Notes under the pieces: generated by a model | Told to the model about the DNA's origin: nothing | The model's input: the letters and a program-made list of their open reading frames with translations, nothing else | Database searches by the model: none | Assembly: GCF_013307205.1 (NCBI RefSeq) | Contig: NZ_CP028940.1 | Location: 670,647-734,646, forward strand | Origin: Polynucleobacter arcticus | GTDB lineage: Bacteria > Pseudomonadota > Gammaproteobacteria > Burkholderiales > Burkholderiaceae | Direction: 5' to 3' | DNA length: 64,000 nt | Position numbers and translations under genes: made by a program | In this document: piece after piece, positions 43,089 through 50,934 of the stretch | Layout: each line of letters begins with the position of its first letter | Position numbering within the stretch: position 1 is the first letter of the stretch

Positions 43089-43319
43089 TTAATCGTTACT
43101 TTTACAAAAATCCTGCATTCCATAGCCGATTGCACTAAGCAAGCATCCAGCAATAGAAATAGAACCAATGATACGAATTCCTGAAGACAGGCCAAACGAA
43201 AAACTATCAAAATCTATTAAATTCATCAACCCAAAAAGGAGTGCTACTGTGCCGAGCACTACAGAAAAATTACCCACTCTGATGAGCAGTTTGGGTATAA
43301 AGGGGTTTGATTGTTTCAT
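43089..43319 (-). CDS. Small membrane protein, first of three
   Basis: This 76-residue protein has two predicted helices (VGNFSVVLGTVALLFGLMN and GIRIIGSISIAGCLLSAIGYG). It leads the small-membrane-protein operon. No known family is recognised. Its upstream region is a 494-base gap shared with senA. Confidence 0.72.
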   Translation of the reverse strand: MKQSNPFIPKLLIRVGNFSVVLGTVALLFGLMNLIDFDSFSFGLSSGIRIIGSISIAGCLLSAIGYGMQDFCKSND

Positions 43320-43813
43320 TGACGCACCATTTAGAAATACCTATTTAAGGTATTACTGATTCTAGACCAGTAATAAATGTTGCGCGACTTTTTTACCAAT
43401 AAAAGGGGTGCATTACTGTAGTGCCTTTGAAACTCAATGGCACTGACTTAATAAAGGGCTAGGGTTAGACCCACCAGACAGACTCTTGAGGATATTCTTA
43501 ATCAAGTATTCGCAGATTTGGCTTAATCCAAACCGTCTGAAGTGCACAGATAAATCTGCTACAGCCCAATGAATTTACCTAGATTTAACGCAGATTGGCT
43601 TTGATGAGGCTGAGTACATCATCATAAAACTGCTGCAGTTTTTTCTTGATTGCGAATATGGAGCGAAGAGAATTCATCTTGGATTCATTTCTCCGTTGAA
43701 TGGGTTTGAGCAAGCTTAGACTTTATACTATGTATGCGGTATCTTTATGGAAAATCCTGTTTATTAGCGCGCTGAGGCGACTTTTTGCCATCCCCATTAA
43801 AGCTATCTAAAGA
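43320..43813. other. Long intergenic region upstream of senA
   Basis: This 494-base gap separates leftward small membrane genes and rightward senA. There is no firm gene. A 30-codon minus-strand frame (43585-43677) has a helical, basic sequence but weak start signals. A TTTATACTATGTAT stretch at 43722-43735 may be part of the senA promoter. Confidence 0.4.
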
Positions 43814-44980
43814 ATGCTTATGCCCGAATTTTCGACCGAGGACTACCTTCTGTATGCACCATACCCGTCGTCATCGACCATGGGGCACTGGCTTGAAGAA
43901 ACGAATCAGATTACCCGTCACATTCTGAGCAATATTTCAGAAGCAGAACACTTAGTCCCTCAGCTAAACATTCTCAACCCCCCTCTTTGGGAATTAGGTC
44001 ATTTAACCTGGTTTCATGAGTTTTGGGTGCATCGGGATGGGCAAGAAAACAAACCATCATTGCTGGAAGATGCAGATTACTTGTTTAACTCATCAGAGAT
44101 AGCCCATGAAGATCGCTGGTCCACGTCAACACCATGCCTAAGTGATCTTTTGGAATATAACCACGGCGTCATCGAGAAAACCAAGCAGCTACTTCATAAT
44201 CCAGTGGATACAAAAACTGCCTACTTTATTCAGTTGGCAATTTTTCATCAGGATATGCATAACGAAGCATTTGCTTATATGTGGCAGACATTGGGCTACC
44301 CTGGGCCATTTCCCCCATTTTCTCCCTTTGTAACTCCGAGCATTCTGGAGGATCAGGTGCAGACTTGGATTGAGTTTCCGAAGTCGACTATCAAAGCAGG
44401 GTCGGATCGCGGCTCAGGCTTTATTTTTGATAATGAAAAATGGGGTCACTCTCAGGATCTTCCTGCGTTTGCCATTTCAAGCAATCCTATTACTAATGCC
44501 GATTACTTGGCATTCCTAGAATCTGAAACCAATCTTTCAGAAACAAAGCCAGTCTCATCACCGTCGCATTGGAAAAAAGATGGGGAATCTTGGTTTGAGC
44601 GATTCTTTCAAGAATGGCTACCTTTAAATCCCGCATCAGCAGTGCGCCATATTAGCTACCTAGATGCCCAGCGCTTTTGCGAACTTCAAAAATTGCGTCT
44701 GCCCAATGAACATGAGCTCAGTGTATTAATGTCTCAAAAACAAGATATTTGGCAGCCCTCCTATTTATGGGAATGGACCAGCAGCACCTTTCTGCCTTTT
44801 CCTGGATTTAGTGCCGATCCGTATAAGGACTACTCACTCCCTTGGTTTGATGGCACTTATCAAGTACTCAAGGGTGGCAGTCTGTACACACCCGATCGCT
44901 TAAAAAGGGTAGCAATGCGGAATTTCTATCAGCGTGATCGCAGTGATCATTTTTGCGGCTTTCGTACGTGCTTAGGCTAA
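43814..44980 (+). CDS. senA: Selenoneine synthase SenA (EgtB-like sulfoxide-synthase fold)
   Basis: This 388-residue protein has an N-terminal DinB-like helical domain and a C-terminal formylglycine-enzyme-like (FGE-sulfatase) domain, as in EgtB. Iron-binding histidines are visible in WELGHLTWFHEFWVH and in the H-x3-H-x-E of FHQDMHNEAFAY. The C-terminal domain has LWEWTSSTF and LKGGSLYT. The EgtB call is from the fold. The specific SenA call rests on the adjacent selD and the nearby TIGR04348 glycosyltransferase, the known selenoneine gene set. SenA joins selenosugar to trimethylhistidine. No EgtD methyltransferase lies nearby, so hercynine must come from elsewhere. Confidence 0.88.
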   Translation: MLMPEFSTEDYLLYAPYPSSSTMGHWLEETNQITRHILSNISEAEHLVPQLNILNPPLWELGHLTWFHEFWVHRDGQENKPSLLEDADYLFNSSEIAHEDRWSTSTPCLSDLLEYNHGVIEKTKQLLHNPVDTKTAYFIQLAIFHQDMHNEAFAYMWQTLGYPGPFPPFSPFVTPSILEDQVQTWIEFPKSTIKAGSDRGSGFIFDNEKWGHSQDLPAFAISSNPITNADYLAFLESETNLSETKPVSSPSHWKKDGESWFERFFQEWLPLNPASAVRHISYLDAQRFCELQKLRLPNEHELSVLMSQKQDIWQPSYLWEWTSSTFLPFPGFSADPYKDYSLPWFDGTYQVLKGGSLYTPDRLKRVAMRNFYQRDRSDHFCGFRTCLG

Positions 44981-45040
44981 ATTGAGTAAGCTGACGTTGT
45001 TGTGGCATTTGCCATCCTTTAAATACATGATAATTTTTTT

Positions 45041-46087
45041 ATGACTACTCCTTATAACGGCCGCCTTACCTCTTTATCTCATGGTGGAGGCTGTGGCTGC
45101 AAAATTGCACCCGGTGTCTTAAGCGATATCCTAAAAGCCTCACCAATACGTAATTTACCTGCCGCACTATTGGCTGGCTCTGACAATAATGAAGATGCCG
45201 CTGTCTACCAAATCAACGATCATCAGGCGATTGTTGCGACAACGGATTTCTTCATGCCCATTGTGGATGATCCATTTGAGTTTGGTCGTATTGCCGCAAC
45301 CAATGCAATTTCCGATATTTATGCAATGGGTGCACAGCCCCTTTTTGCACTCGCCCTCCTAGGCATGCCTATTTCAGTTTTACCCTTAGATGTGATTCAA
45401 CAAATTACTGCTGGCGGAGAGTCCGTCTGCAATGATGCAGGCATCATGATTGCTGGTGGCCACTCGATTGATACTGTGGAGCCCATTTATGGCTTGGTAG
45501 CTATTGGTGTAGTGGATCCAAAAAAACTCAAACGCAATAATGGCGCTCAAGCGGGCGACAGCATCATTCTGAGCAAACCATTGGGTGTGGGCATACTTTC
45601 TGCAGCGTTAAAGAAAGAGGTGCTCTCCCCTGCAGGCTATCAAGAGATGATTGCTCTGACCACTAAATTAAATAAGCCTGGCGTTGCTCTCGCTCAGCTT
45701 GAGGGTGTGCATGCCTTGACCGATGTCACAGGCTTTGGCTTGGCAGGGCATCTTCTAGAAATGGCCAGAGGATCCGAATTAATGGCGCAGGTTCAGTGGG
45801 ATGCTATTCCCGTAGTTCAGGAGGCAATTGAGCATGTCAAAGCCGATATCTTTACAGGTGCTTCCACGCGCAATTGGGTGGGTTATGGCAGTGAAGTGCA
45901 GCTTGCAAACAATTTAGCACTGTGGCAACAACACTTATTGACCGATCCTCAGACTAGTGGCGGCCTTCTCATCGCTTGCGCTCCAGAACAAGAAGCCGAA
46001 GTCCTCTCTATCTTAAATATGGGAGGCTTTGCTAGCGCCCAAAAAATTGGTCACTTTACTGCAGGTACTGGATTATCCGTTGTGTAA
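45041..46087 (+). CDS. selD: Selenide, water dikinase (SelD/SenC)
   Basis: This 348-residue enzyme makes selenophosphate from selenide and ATP. The active-site motif is GGGCGCK with Cys18 and Lys21, so the usual Cys form is present and no selenocysteine codon is needed. Further blocks NEDAAVYQI, TTDFFMPIVDDPFEFGRIAATNA and TDVTGFGLAGHL are typical. It lies 60 bases after senA. In selenoneine clusters this role is called SenC, supplying selenophosphate to SenB. It could equally serve selenoprotein or selenouridine synthesis. Confidence 0.95.
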   Translation: MTTPYNGRLTSLSHGGGCGCKIAPGVLSDILKASPIRNLPAALLAGSDNNEDAAVYQINDHQAIVATTDFFMPIVDDPFEFGRIAATNAISDIYAMGAQPLFALALLGMPISVLPLDVIQQITAGGESVCNDAGIMIAGGHSIDTVEPIYGLVAIGVVDPKKLKRNNGAQAGDSIILSKPLGVGILSAALKKEVLSPAGYQEMIALTTKLNKPGVALAQLEGVHALTDVTGFGLAGHLLEMARGSELMAQVQWDAIPVVQEAIEHVKADIFTGASTRNWVGYGSEVQLANNLALWQQHLLTDPQTSGGLLIACAPEQEAEVLSILNMGGFASAQKIGHFTAGTGLSVV

Positions 46088-46105
46088 ATGATGTGAGATG
46101 CATTC

Positions 46106-47038
46106 TTATACCAAGCCACTTACCAGCTCTTGGATAGACTGCTTCTCACGCGCTGGATGAATCCATTCTTTTCGTAAATCAATCTGCTGTTGTAGTGAAG
46201 CGTAGAAGGTAGGCATTGTTTCTGCTCGATACAAAAGATCAGCGAGTGCTTTTGCATCTCCCACTGGAAAGTAGCCAGGATAATCATCTCCCAGTAAACC
46301 GCGATTGCCTGGGATATCAGAGGCGATCACCGGAATACCGAGTGCAATCGCCTCGGAAACCACATGGGCACCGCCTTCCATGCGACTAGAAATGACCATT
46401 AGGCGACTTTGGGAAAGTATCTGTAACGCATTTAGATGGCTTACCTCTCCAATCCATTGGTAGCGATCGAGCGTTGTATTACATTGTTTAGCAAACTCTG
46501 CCATTGGGGCACTCATCGCCTGACCCAAATGCCGTACTTGAATTTTGGAATCCGAGGGTAATAGTGGCAAGCTTCGCACTATGCAAAAGGGATCCTTTTC
46601 ATCTCTTAAGTGACCAATGATGCTGACTAGAAAATCTTCTTTCGGGGTCGGGCTAGGTGCATTAATCTCAACTGATTGATAGATGACTTGGGCTTTATCT
46701 AGCAGACTGGGTGGTATCAAATCCAATGCCGATGACTGTAAGACGATTAACCGATCCGCCAGCTGCATTGATTGAATCACCTCACGATGATTTTCCATAT
46801 CCCGATACAAATCAGTACCGGTCAAAATCAAGACAACCGGTCTATTAGGATATGTTTCTTTAAAGCGCACAATCGATTGATGACTACGATAGGCATGAAG
46901 CGCTATTAATACAGCAGTATCGTCCCCAGACCAAGACTCAGTCACCTCAACCAAATACCCAAGCTTCTCCAAAAACCCTTGCCAGCGTAAAGCGGTCATC
47001 CGGTTTCCGTGAAGACTGCCTAGCGGAGCTGGAGTCAC
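46106..47038 (-). CDS. senB: Selenosugar synthase SenB (TIGR04348-type glycosyltransferase)
   Basis: This 310-residue GT-B glycosyltransferase homologue begins near TPAPLGSLHGNRMTALRW, the hallmark of the TIGR04348 family. Its C-terminal motif is MEGGAHVVSEAIALGIPVIASDIPG. SenB makes a selenosugar from selenophosphate and a UDP sugar. The only standard start in frame is the GTG at 47038. That cuts the first beta strand, and upstream codons read IKSSIEIV before a stop, so a rare start (ATC 27 nt upstream, behind AAAGGG) is possible. It is convergent to selD with 18 bases between, an unusual strand arrangement for this cluster. Confidence 0.9.
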   Translation of the reverse strand: MTPAPLGSLHGNRMTALRWQGFLEKLGYLVEVTESWSGDDTAVLIALHAYRSHQSIVRFKETYPNRPVVLILTGTDLYRDMENHREVIQSMQLADRLIVLQSSALDLIPPSLLDKAQVIYQSVEINAPSPTPKEDFLVSIIGHLRDEKDPFCIVRSLPLLPSDSKIQVRHLGQAMSAPMAEFAKQCNTTLDRYQWIGEVSHLNALQILSQSRLMVISSRMEGGAHVVSEAIALGIPVIASDIPGNRGLLGDDYPGYFPVGDAKALADLLYRAETMPTFYASLQQQIDLRKEWIHPAREKQSIQELVSGLV

Positions 47039-47092
47039 GATTTCGATGGAGGATTTGATATGCGACCCTTTTAGAAAGAATTATTTTAAGGG

Positions 47093-47716
47093 TTATTCAT
47101 CAATCCAAGATGGATGTTTGTGCATTACCGAATGAAACAACTCAGATTCAATGTGGTGATTGAGCCATTGCTTCACTAAGGAAAACGGCAACCCTTCAAA
47201 TTGTTGCGGATTGACCATCGAAAACTGCCGGATGAATGGGAAGATGGCAATGTCTATCCAAGTCAGTTTGTTTCCCATCAGATACTGGCCAGTTTGTAGT
47301 GCGCTCTCCATGGGTTGAAGCATGAGTTCTATTGCGGCATGCAACACTAGCTCTGGGTTGAATTCTGGGCTTTGCTCTGAATAGCGGTTTGGATATTTGT
47401 ATTGGTCCAATAGCACTTTAAACGGGCCGTCATTTTTTTCAATCCACGCTTGAGCGATAAGTTCATCGACTTTTCCCCAATGATCTGGATCAGACTGTTG
47501 TAAGGCCCAACGCATGATGTCCAGACTTTGATCCAAAATAAGCCCATCCACACACAATACGGGAACCGTTCCTTTGGGTGATACCAGCAGCATGGACTGC
47601 GGCTTATTACGCAGTTCAATCTCCCGATGCTCAAGCTCAATACCAGCGTATTTCAATGCCATACGAGCCCGCATGGCATAGGGGCATCTTCGGTAAGAGT
47701 ACAAAATGGGCATCAT
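47093..47716 (-). CDS. Glutathione S-transferase
   Basis: This 207-residue GST has an N-terminal thioredoxin-like domain (PILYSYRRCPYAMRARMALKYAGI, VPVLCVDGLILDQSLDI with the cis-Pro) and an all-helical C-terminal domain (LTWIDIAIFPFIRQF). CPYA replaces the catalytic Tyr or Ser in many GSTs and allows glutaredoxin-like chemistry. It lies upstream of senB in the same direction with 54 bases between, so it may be in the same transcript. The substrate is unknown. Confidence 0.92.
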   Translation of the reverse strand: MMPILYSYRRCPYAMRARMALKYAGIELEHREIELRNKPQSMLLVSPKGTVPVLCVDGLILDQSLDIMRWALQQSDPDHWGKVDELIAQAWIEKNDGPFKVLLDQYKYPNRYSEQSPEFNPELVLHAAIELMLQPMESALQTGQYLMGNKLTWIDIAIFPFIRQFSMVNPQQFEGLPFSLVKQWLNHHIESELFHSVMHKHPSWIDE

Positions 47717-47860
47717 TTCTTTATTGCTTTATTGCTGCACTACATTATTGTCCGACATGAATTGGGATTGGGACCCTAAGTACAGCAGTCGCATGGCGAA
47801 CCCAAGATACGAAGCCACTCATGAAGTTGCTTCAAGGGCTCTTGCTTTCAACCTTCAGGC

Positions 47861-48421
47861 CTAAGCCTTATTTAGGGCCAAATACTTGCCAAATGAAAAA
47901 ATAGAATTAGGGCCTAACTGAGGCTTCAACTTTTTAGGTGGCGATTTTTTCAACGATTTTTCAGCGGACTTACTACTGACCTTAATCTTTGGCTCGGGCT
48001 TCATGCAAAATAGGCCTTTGGTGCTTGGCTCAATCTTCACATTTGACTCACGCAATACTTTGTCTAGCGTGATTTGAGACATCTTTTCAAGCATAAAGCT
48101 TTGCAAATCGACCCACAGTTCTGCACCTAATTCTGCGCCAGGATTGGGTTCACCATCAATTGCAGTAACAATATCTTTTAAGGAAATAGTCTCTGGCTGA
48201 CGAACGAGAGAGTAGCCGCCCCCAGGACCTCGATGGCTCCTGATCATGCCAGATGACTTCAATACCGCGAAGATCAACTCGAGATAAGAAAGCGAAAGTC
48301 CGTGCCGCTGACTAATGAGGGGCATGGAAATGGCGTGGCCATGCTCAGTGTGAGCAGCGATGTCCAGAATGACGTCAAAGGCGATTTTGCTTTTACTAGA
48401 AATTCTCATGAGAATAAGCAT
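47861..48421 (-). CDS. Rrf2-family transcriptional regulator without cysteine cluster
   Basis: This 186-residue regulator has an N-terminal winged helix of Rrf2/IscR type (SKIAFDVILDIAAHTEHGHAISMPLISQRHGLSLSYLELIFAVLKSSGMIRSHRGPGGGY). IscR-like members bind an FeS cluster through three cysteines; here only one Cys is visible (GLFCMKPE), so the sensor is different or absent. The C-terminus is Lys-rich. The 165-base AT-rich gap to ahpC holds an inverted repeat TTAGAT/ATCTAA, a likely operator. A role in the peroxide response is inferred from position. Confidence 0.88.
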   Translation of the reverse strand: MLILMRISSKSKIAFDVILDIAAHTEHGHAISMPLISQRHGLSLSYLELIFAVLKSSGMIRSHRGPGGGYSLVRQPETISLKDIVTAIDGEPNPGAELGAELWVDLQSFMLEKMSQITLDKVLRESNVKIEPSTKGLFCMKPEPKIKVSSKSAEKSLKKSPPKKLKPQLGPNSIFSFGKYLALNKA

Positions 48422-48484
48422 ACCCCTTGCATGGAGAAATGCAACAGAAATTGAAGAATCCTGATGGATTTTGTTATCTATTTA

Positions 48485-48503
48485 TTAGATTAATACTATC
48501 TAA
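48485..48503. promoter_or_regulatory. Candidate Rrf2 operator upstream of ahpC
   Basis: TTAGAT and ATCTAA form perfect 6-bp arms around TAATACT in the divergent region between the Rrf2 gene and ahpC. Its centre may also supply a -10 box. Confidence 0.4.
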
Positions 48504-48586
48504 ATTATTAATTATAAAAATATATTAAAAAGCCTCATAATGGACCCTGTTTTAGGCAACTATTTTTATTCATTACAGGAGAAACC

Positions 48587-49150
48587 ATGTCGTTAATTAA
48601 CACCCCAGTTCCACCATTCAAGACCCAAGCTTTCCACAACGGTAAATTTATTACTGTCTCCGATGAGACTCTCAAAGGTAAATGGTCTGTACTCGTTTTC
48701 ATGCCAGCAGCTTTTACATTTAACTGCCCAACAGAAATTGAAGATGCGGCTGATAACTATGCTGAATTCCAGAAGATGGGTGCTGAGGTATACATCATTA
48801 CTACCGATACTCATTTTTCACACAAAGTGTGGCATGAGACTTCACCTGCAGTAGGCAAGGCGAAGTTCCCATTGGTTGGTGATCCAACTCACACACTCAC
48901 ACGTGGTTTTGGTGTACACATTGATGAAGAAGGCTTGGCATTGCGCGGCACATTCATCATCAATCCAGAAGGCATCATCAAGACTGCTGAGATTCATTCC
49001 AATGAAATCGCTCGCGACATCTCTGAGACAGTACGTAAGCTTAAGGCTGCTCAATACACAGCAGCTCACCCAGGTGAAGTTTGCCCAGCGAAGTGGAAAG
49101 AAGGCGCAGCCACATTGACTCCATCTTTAGATCTCGTAGGCAAGATCTAA
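48587..49150 (+). CDS. ahpC: Peroxiredoxin AhpC
   Basis: This 187-residue typical 2-Cys peroxiredoxin reduces hydrogen peroxide and organic peroxides. The peroxidatic Cys47 is in PAAFTFNCPTE and the resolving Cys166 in PGEVCPAKW, both at the same numbers as E. coli AhpC. A strong AGGAG lies before the ATG. The partner reductase ahpF is 150 bases downstream. Between them are two competing hairpins. It is divergent from an Rrf2 regulator rather than an OxyR gene. Confidence 0.96.
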   Translation: MSLINTPVPPFKTQAFHNGKFITVSDETLKGKWSVLVFMPAAFTFNCPTEIEDAADNYAEFQKMGAEVYIITTDTHFSHKVWHETSPAVGKAKFPLVGDPTHTLTRGFGVHIDEEGLALRGTFIINPEGIIKTAEIHSNEIARDISETVRKLKAAQYTAAHPGEVCPAKWKEGAATLTPSLDLVGKI

Positions 49151-49178
49151 GCTTTGTAGTCAATATGCACTAGTAATT

Positions 49179-49204
49179 AATAGACTCTCTTCGGAGAGTC
49201 TATT
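49179..49204 (+). promoter_or_regulatory. UUCG hairpin between ahpC and ahpF
   Basis: An 11-bp perfect stem closed by a TTCG loop (arms AATAGACTCTC and GAGAGTCTATT). There is no T-run after it, so it is an mRNA stability or processing element rather than a terminator. Its right arm is shared with the 17-bp repeat at 49196-49242. Confidence 0.7.
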
Positions 49205-49242
49205 GGGTAGGATCAGAAGCAGATTTCCTACCCAATAGACTC
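49196..49242 (+). promoter_or_regulatory. Long 17-bp inverted repeat, alternative hairpin
   Basis: GAGTCTATTGGGTAGGA (49196-49212) is the exact reverse complement of 49226-49242, with a 13-base loop. It overlaps the right arm of the UUCG hairpin, so the two structures exclude each other in RNA. Three copies of GACTCATCA follow or overlap (49238, 49258, 49268). Confidence 0.65.
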
Positions 49243-49300
49243 ATCAAAAAACATCGGGACTCATCAGGACTCATCAGTAATCAAGACCAAGGAATACATC

Positions 49301-50845
49301 ATGTTAGATAACAATATCAAATCCCAACTCAAGGCCTATTTTGAAAAAATAGTGAGCCCGATCGTTCTGGAAGCCACTCTCGATGAGAGCGCCTCATCTG
49401 CTCAAATGCTGGAGTTGCTGAACGAGGTTGCGGAGCAATCTGACAAGATCACTGTAAAGACTGCGGGTAAGAGCCAAAATATCCCTAGCTTTACAGTTGG
49501 TAAATCCGATGAAACTGCTCGCATTGCATTTTCCGGCTTGCCAATGGGTCATGAGATGACTTCCTTCATCTTGGCAATTTTGCAATCCAGTGGCTATCCA
49601 CCGAAAGTGGAGCAAGATGTCATCGACAGCATCAAGGGTCTTGAAGGTAAGAAGCGCTTTCAGACATTTATCTCCTTGTCATGCCACAACTGCCCTGATG
49701 TAGTGCAGGCCTTAAACCTCATGGCTGCCCTCAATCCGAATATCGAACACGAGATGATCGATGGCGCCCTCTTTCAAGGTTTGGTTGACCAACACCAGAT
49801 TATGGCAGTACCGACCGTCATTTTGAATGGCGAAGTGTTTGGGCAAGGTCGCATGAGCGTTGAAGAAATTGCTGCCAAACTCGATACCAGCTCCTCAGCA
49901 CGCGATGCCGAAAAGTTAAGCGCAAAAGCTGCATATGATTCATTGATCATTGGTGGAGGGCCTGCTGGCGCCTCTGCAGCAATCTACTCCGCCAGAAAAG
50001 GCATTAGAACAGGAGTTGTGGCTCAAAACTTTGGTGGTCAAGTTGCTGATACTGTAGGTATTGAAAACTTCATCTCGGTTAAAGAGACCGAAGGCCCTAA
50101 ATTGGTGATGGCACTTGAGCAACACGTGAAGGAATATGACGTCGATCTCATGAACCTACAAACTGCTAAGGGCTTAAGTAAGACTGGTGATGAAATTGCC
50201 ATTACTTTGGAAAATGGCGCCGTTCTGAAGAGTAAGACCGTAATTCTCAGTACAGGTGCACGCTGGCGCGAAATGAATGTACCCGGAGAGCAAGAGTATC
50301 GCGGCAAAGGCGTGGCTTACTGTCCTCACTGTGATGGCCCTTTATACAAAGGTAAGCGCGTAGCAGTGATTGGCGGCGGAAACTCCGGAGTTGAGGCTGC
50401 GATTGATTTAGCGGGTATTGTGGATCACGTCACTTTGATTGAGTTTGATACCAAGCTGCGTGCGGATGCGGTACTACAGAAAAAAATGTATAGCATGCCT
50501 AACGTTACGGTGATCATGAATGCCTTAAGCAAGGAAGTGTTGGGTGCTAATGGCAAGGTAACCACTCTGCGCTACGAAGATCGTGCTAATCAACAGATGC
50601 ATGATGTCGCACTAGAAGGGATCTTTGTACAGATTGGTTTACTGCCTAATACTGATTGGCTTAAGGGTGTGATTGATCTTTCTCCTCGCGGTGAAGTCAT
50701 CATTGATCAAAAGGGTGAAACATCCATGCCTGGCGTGTTTGCAGCTGGAGACTGCACTACAGTTCCCTTCAAGCAAATCATCATCGCTATGGGTGAAGGC
50801 GCTAAAGCCTCCCTCTCAGCATTTGATTATTTGATTCGTTCCTAA
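49301..50845 (+). CDS. ahpF: Alkyl hydroperoxide reductase subunit F
   Basis: This 514-residue flavoprotein passes electrons from NADH to AhpC. The N-terminal thioredoxin-like part has redox pair C128-C131 (SCHNCPDVV). The FAD domain starts [19 protein letters not shown], the second redox pair is in [12 protein letters not shown] (near 345), and the NAD domain has [22 protein letters not shown] precedes the ATG by 7 bases. A strong terminator follows at 50870. Confidence 0.96.
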   Translation: MLDNNIKSQLKAYFEKIVSPIVLEATLDESASSAQMLELLNEVAEQSDKITVKTAGKSQNIPSFTVGKSDETARIAFSGLPMGHEMTSFILAILQSSGYPPKVEQDVIDSIKGLEGKKRFQTFISLSCHNCPDVVQALNLMAALNPNIEHEMIDGALFQGLVDQHQIMAVPTVILNGEVFGQGRMSVEEIAAKLDTSSSARDAEKLSAKAAYDSLIIGGGPAGASAAIYSARKGIRTGVVAQNFGGQVADTVGIENFISVKETEGPKLVMALEQHVKEYDVDLMNLQTAKGLSKTGDEIAITLENGAVLKSKTVILSTGARWREMNVPGEQEYRGKGVAYCPHCDGPLYKGKRVAVIGGGNSGVEAAIDLAGIVDHVTLIEFDTKLRADAVLQKKMYSMPNVTVIMNALSKEVLGANGKVTTLRYEDRANQQMHDVALEGIFVQIGLLPNTDWLKGVIDLSPRGEVIIDQKGETSMPGVFAAGDCTTVPFKQIIIAMGEGAKASLSAFDYLIRS

Positions 50846-50869
50846 GACTTCACAGTAGGAATTGGATGT

Positions 50870-50902
50870 AAAAAAGCCCCGATTATCTCGGGGCTTTTTT
50901 TT
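50870..50902 (+). terminator. Rho-independent terminator of ahpF
   Basis: AAAAAAGCCCCGA pairs with TCGGGGCTTTTTT with a short loop, followed by more T. It can also serve the leftward oxidoreductase gene ending at 50935. A short TTTAG tandem follows at about 50910-50930. Confidence 0.85.
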
Positions 50903-50934
50903 GCTTTGCTTAGTTTAGTTTAGTTTAGCTTAGA

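Noticed and set aside
43585-43677. 30-codon minus-strand frame upstream of senA
   Set aside because: Short and with only a weak start context, though the sequence is helical and basic.
45041-46087. Selenocysteine codon in selD
   Set aside because: The catalytic residue is a normal Cys codon and no in-frame TGA occurs.
47757-47864. 35-codon plus-strand frame between GST and Rrf2 genes
   Set aside because: No ribosome binding site; overlaps the end of the Rrf2 gene. Conservation would be needed to accept it.
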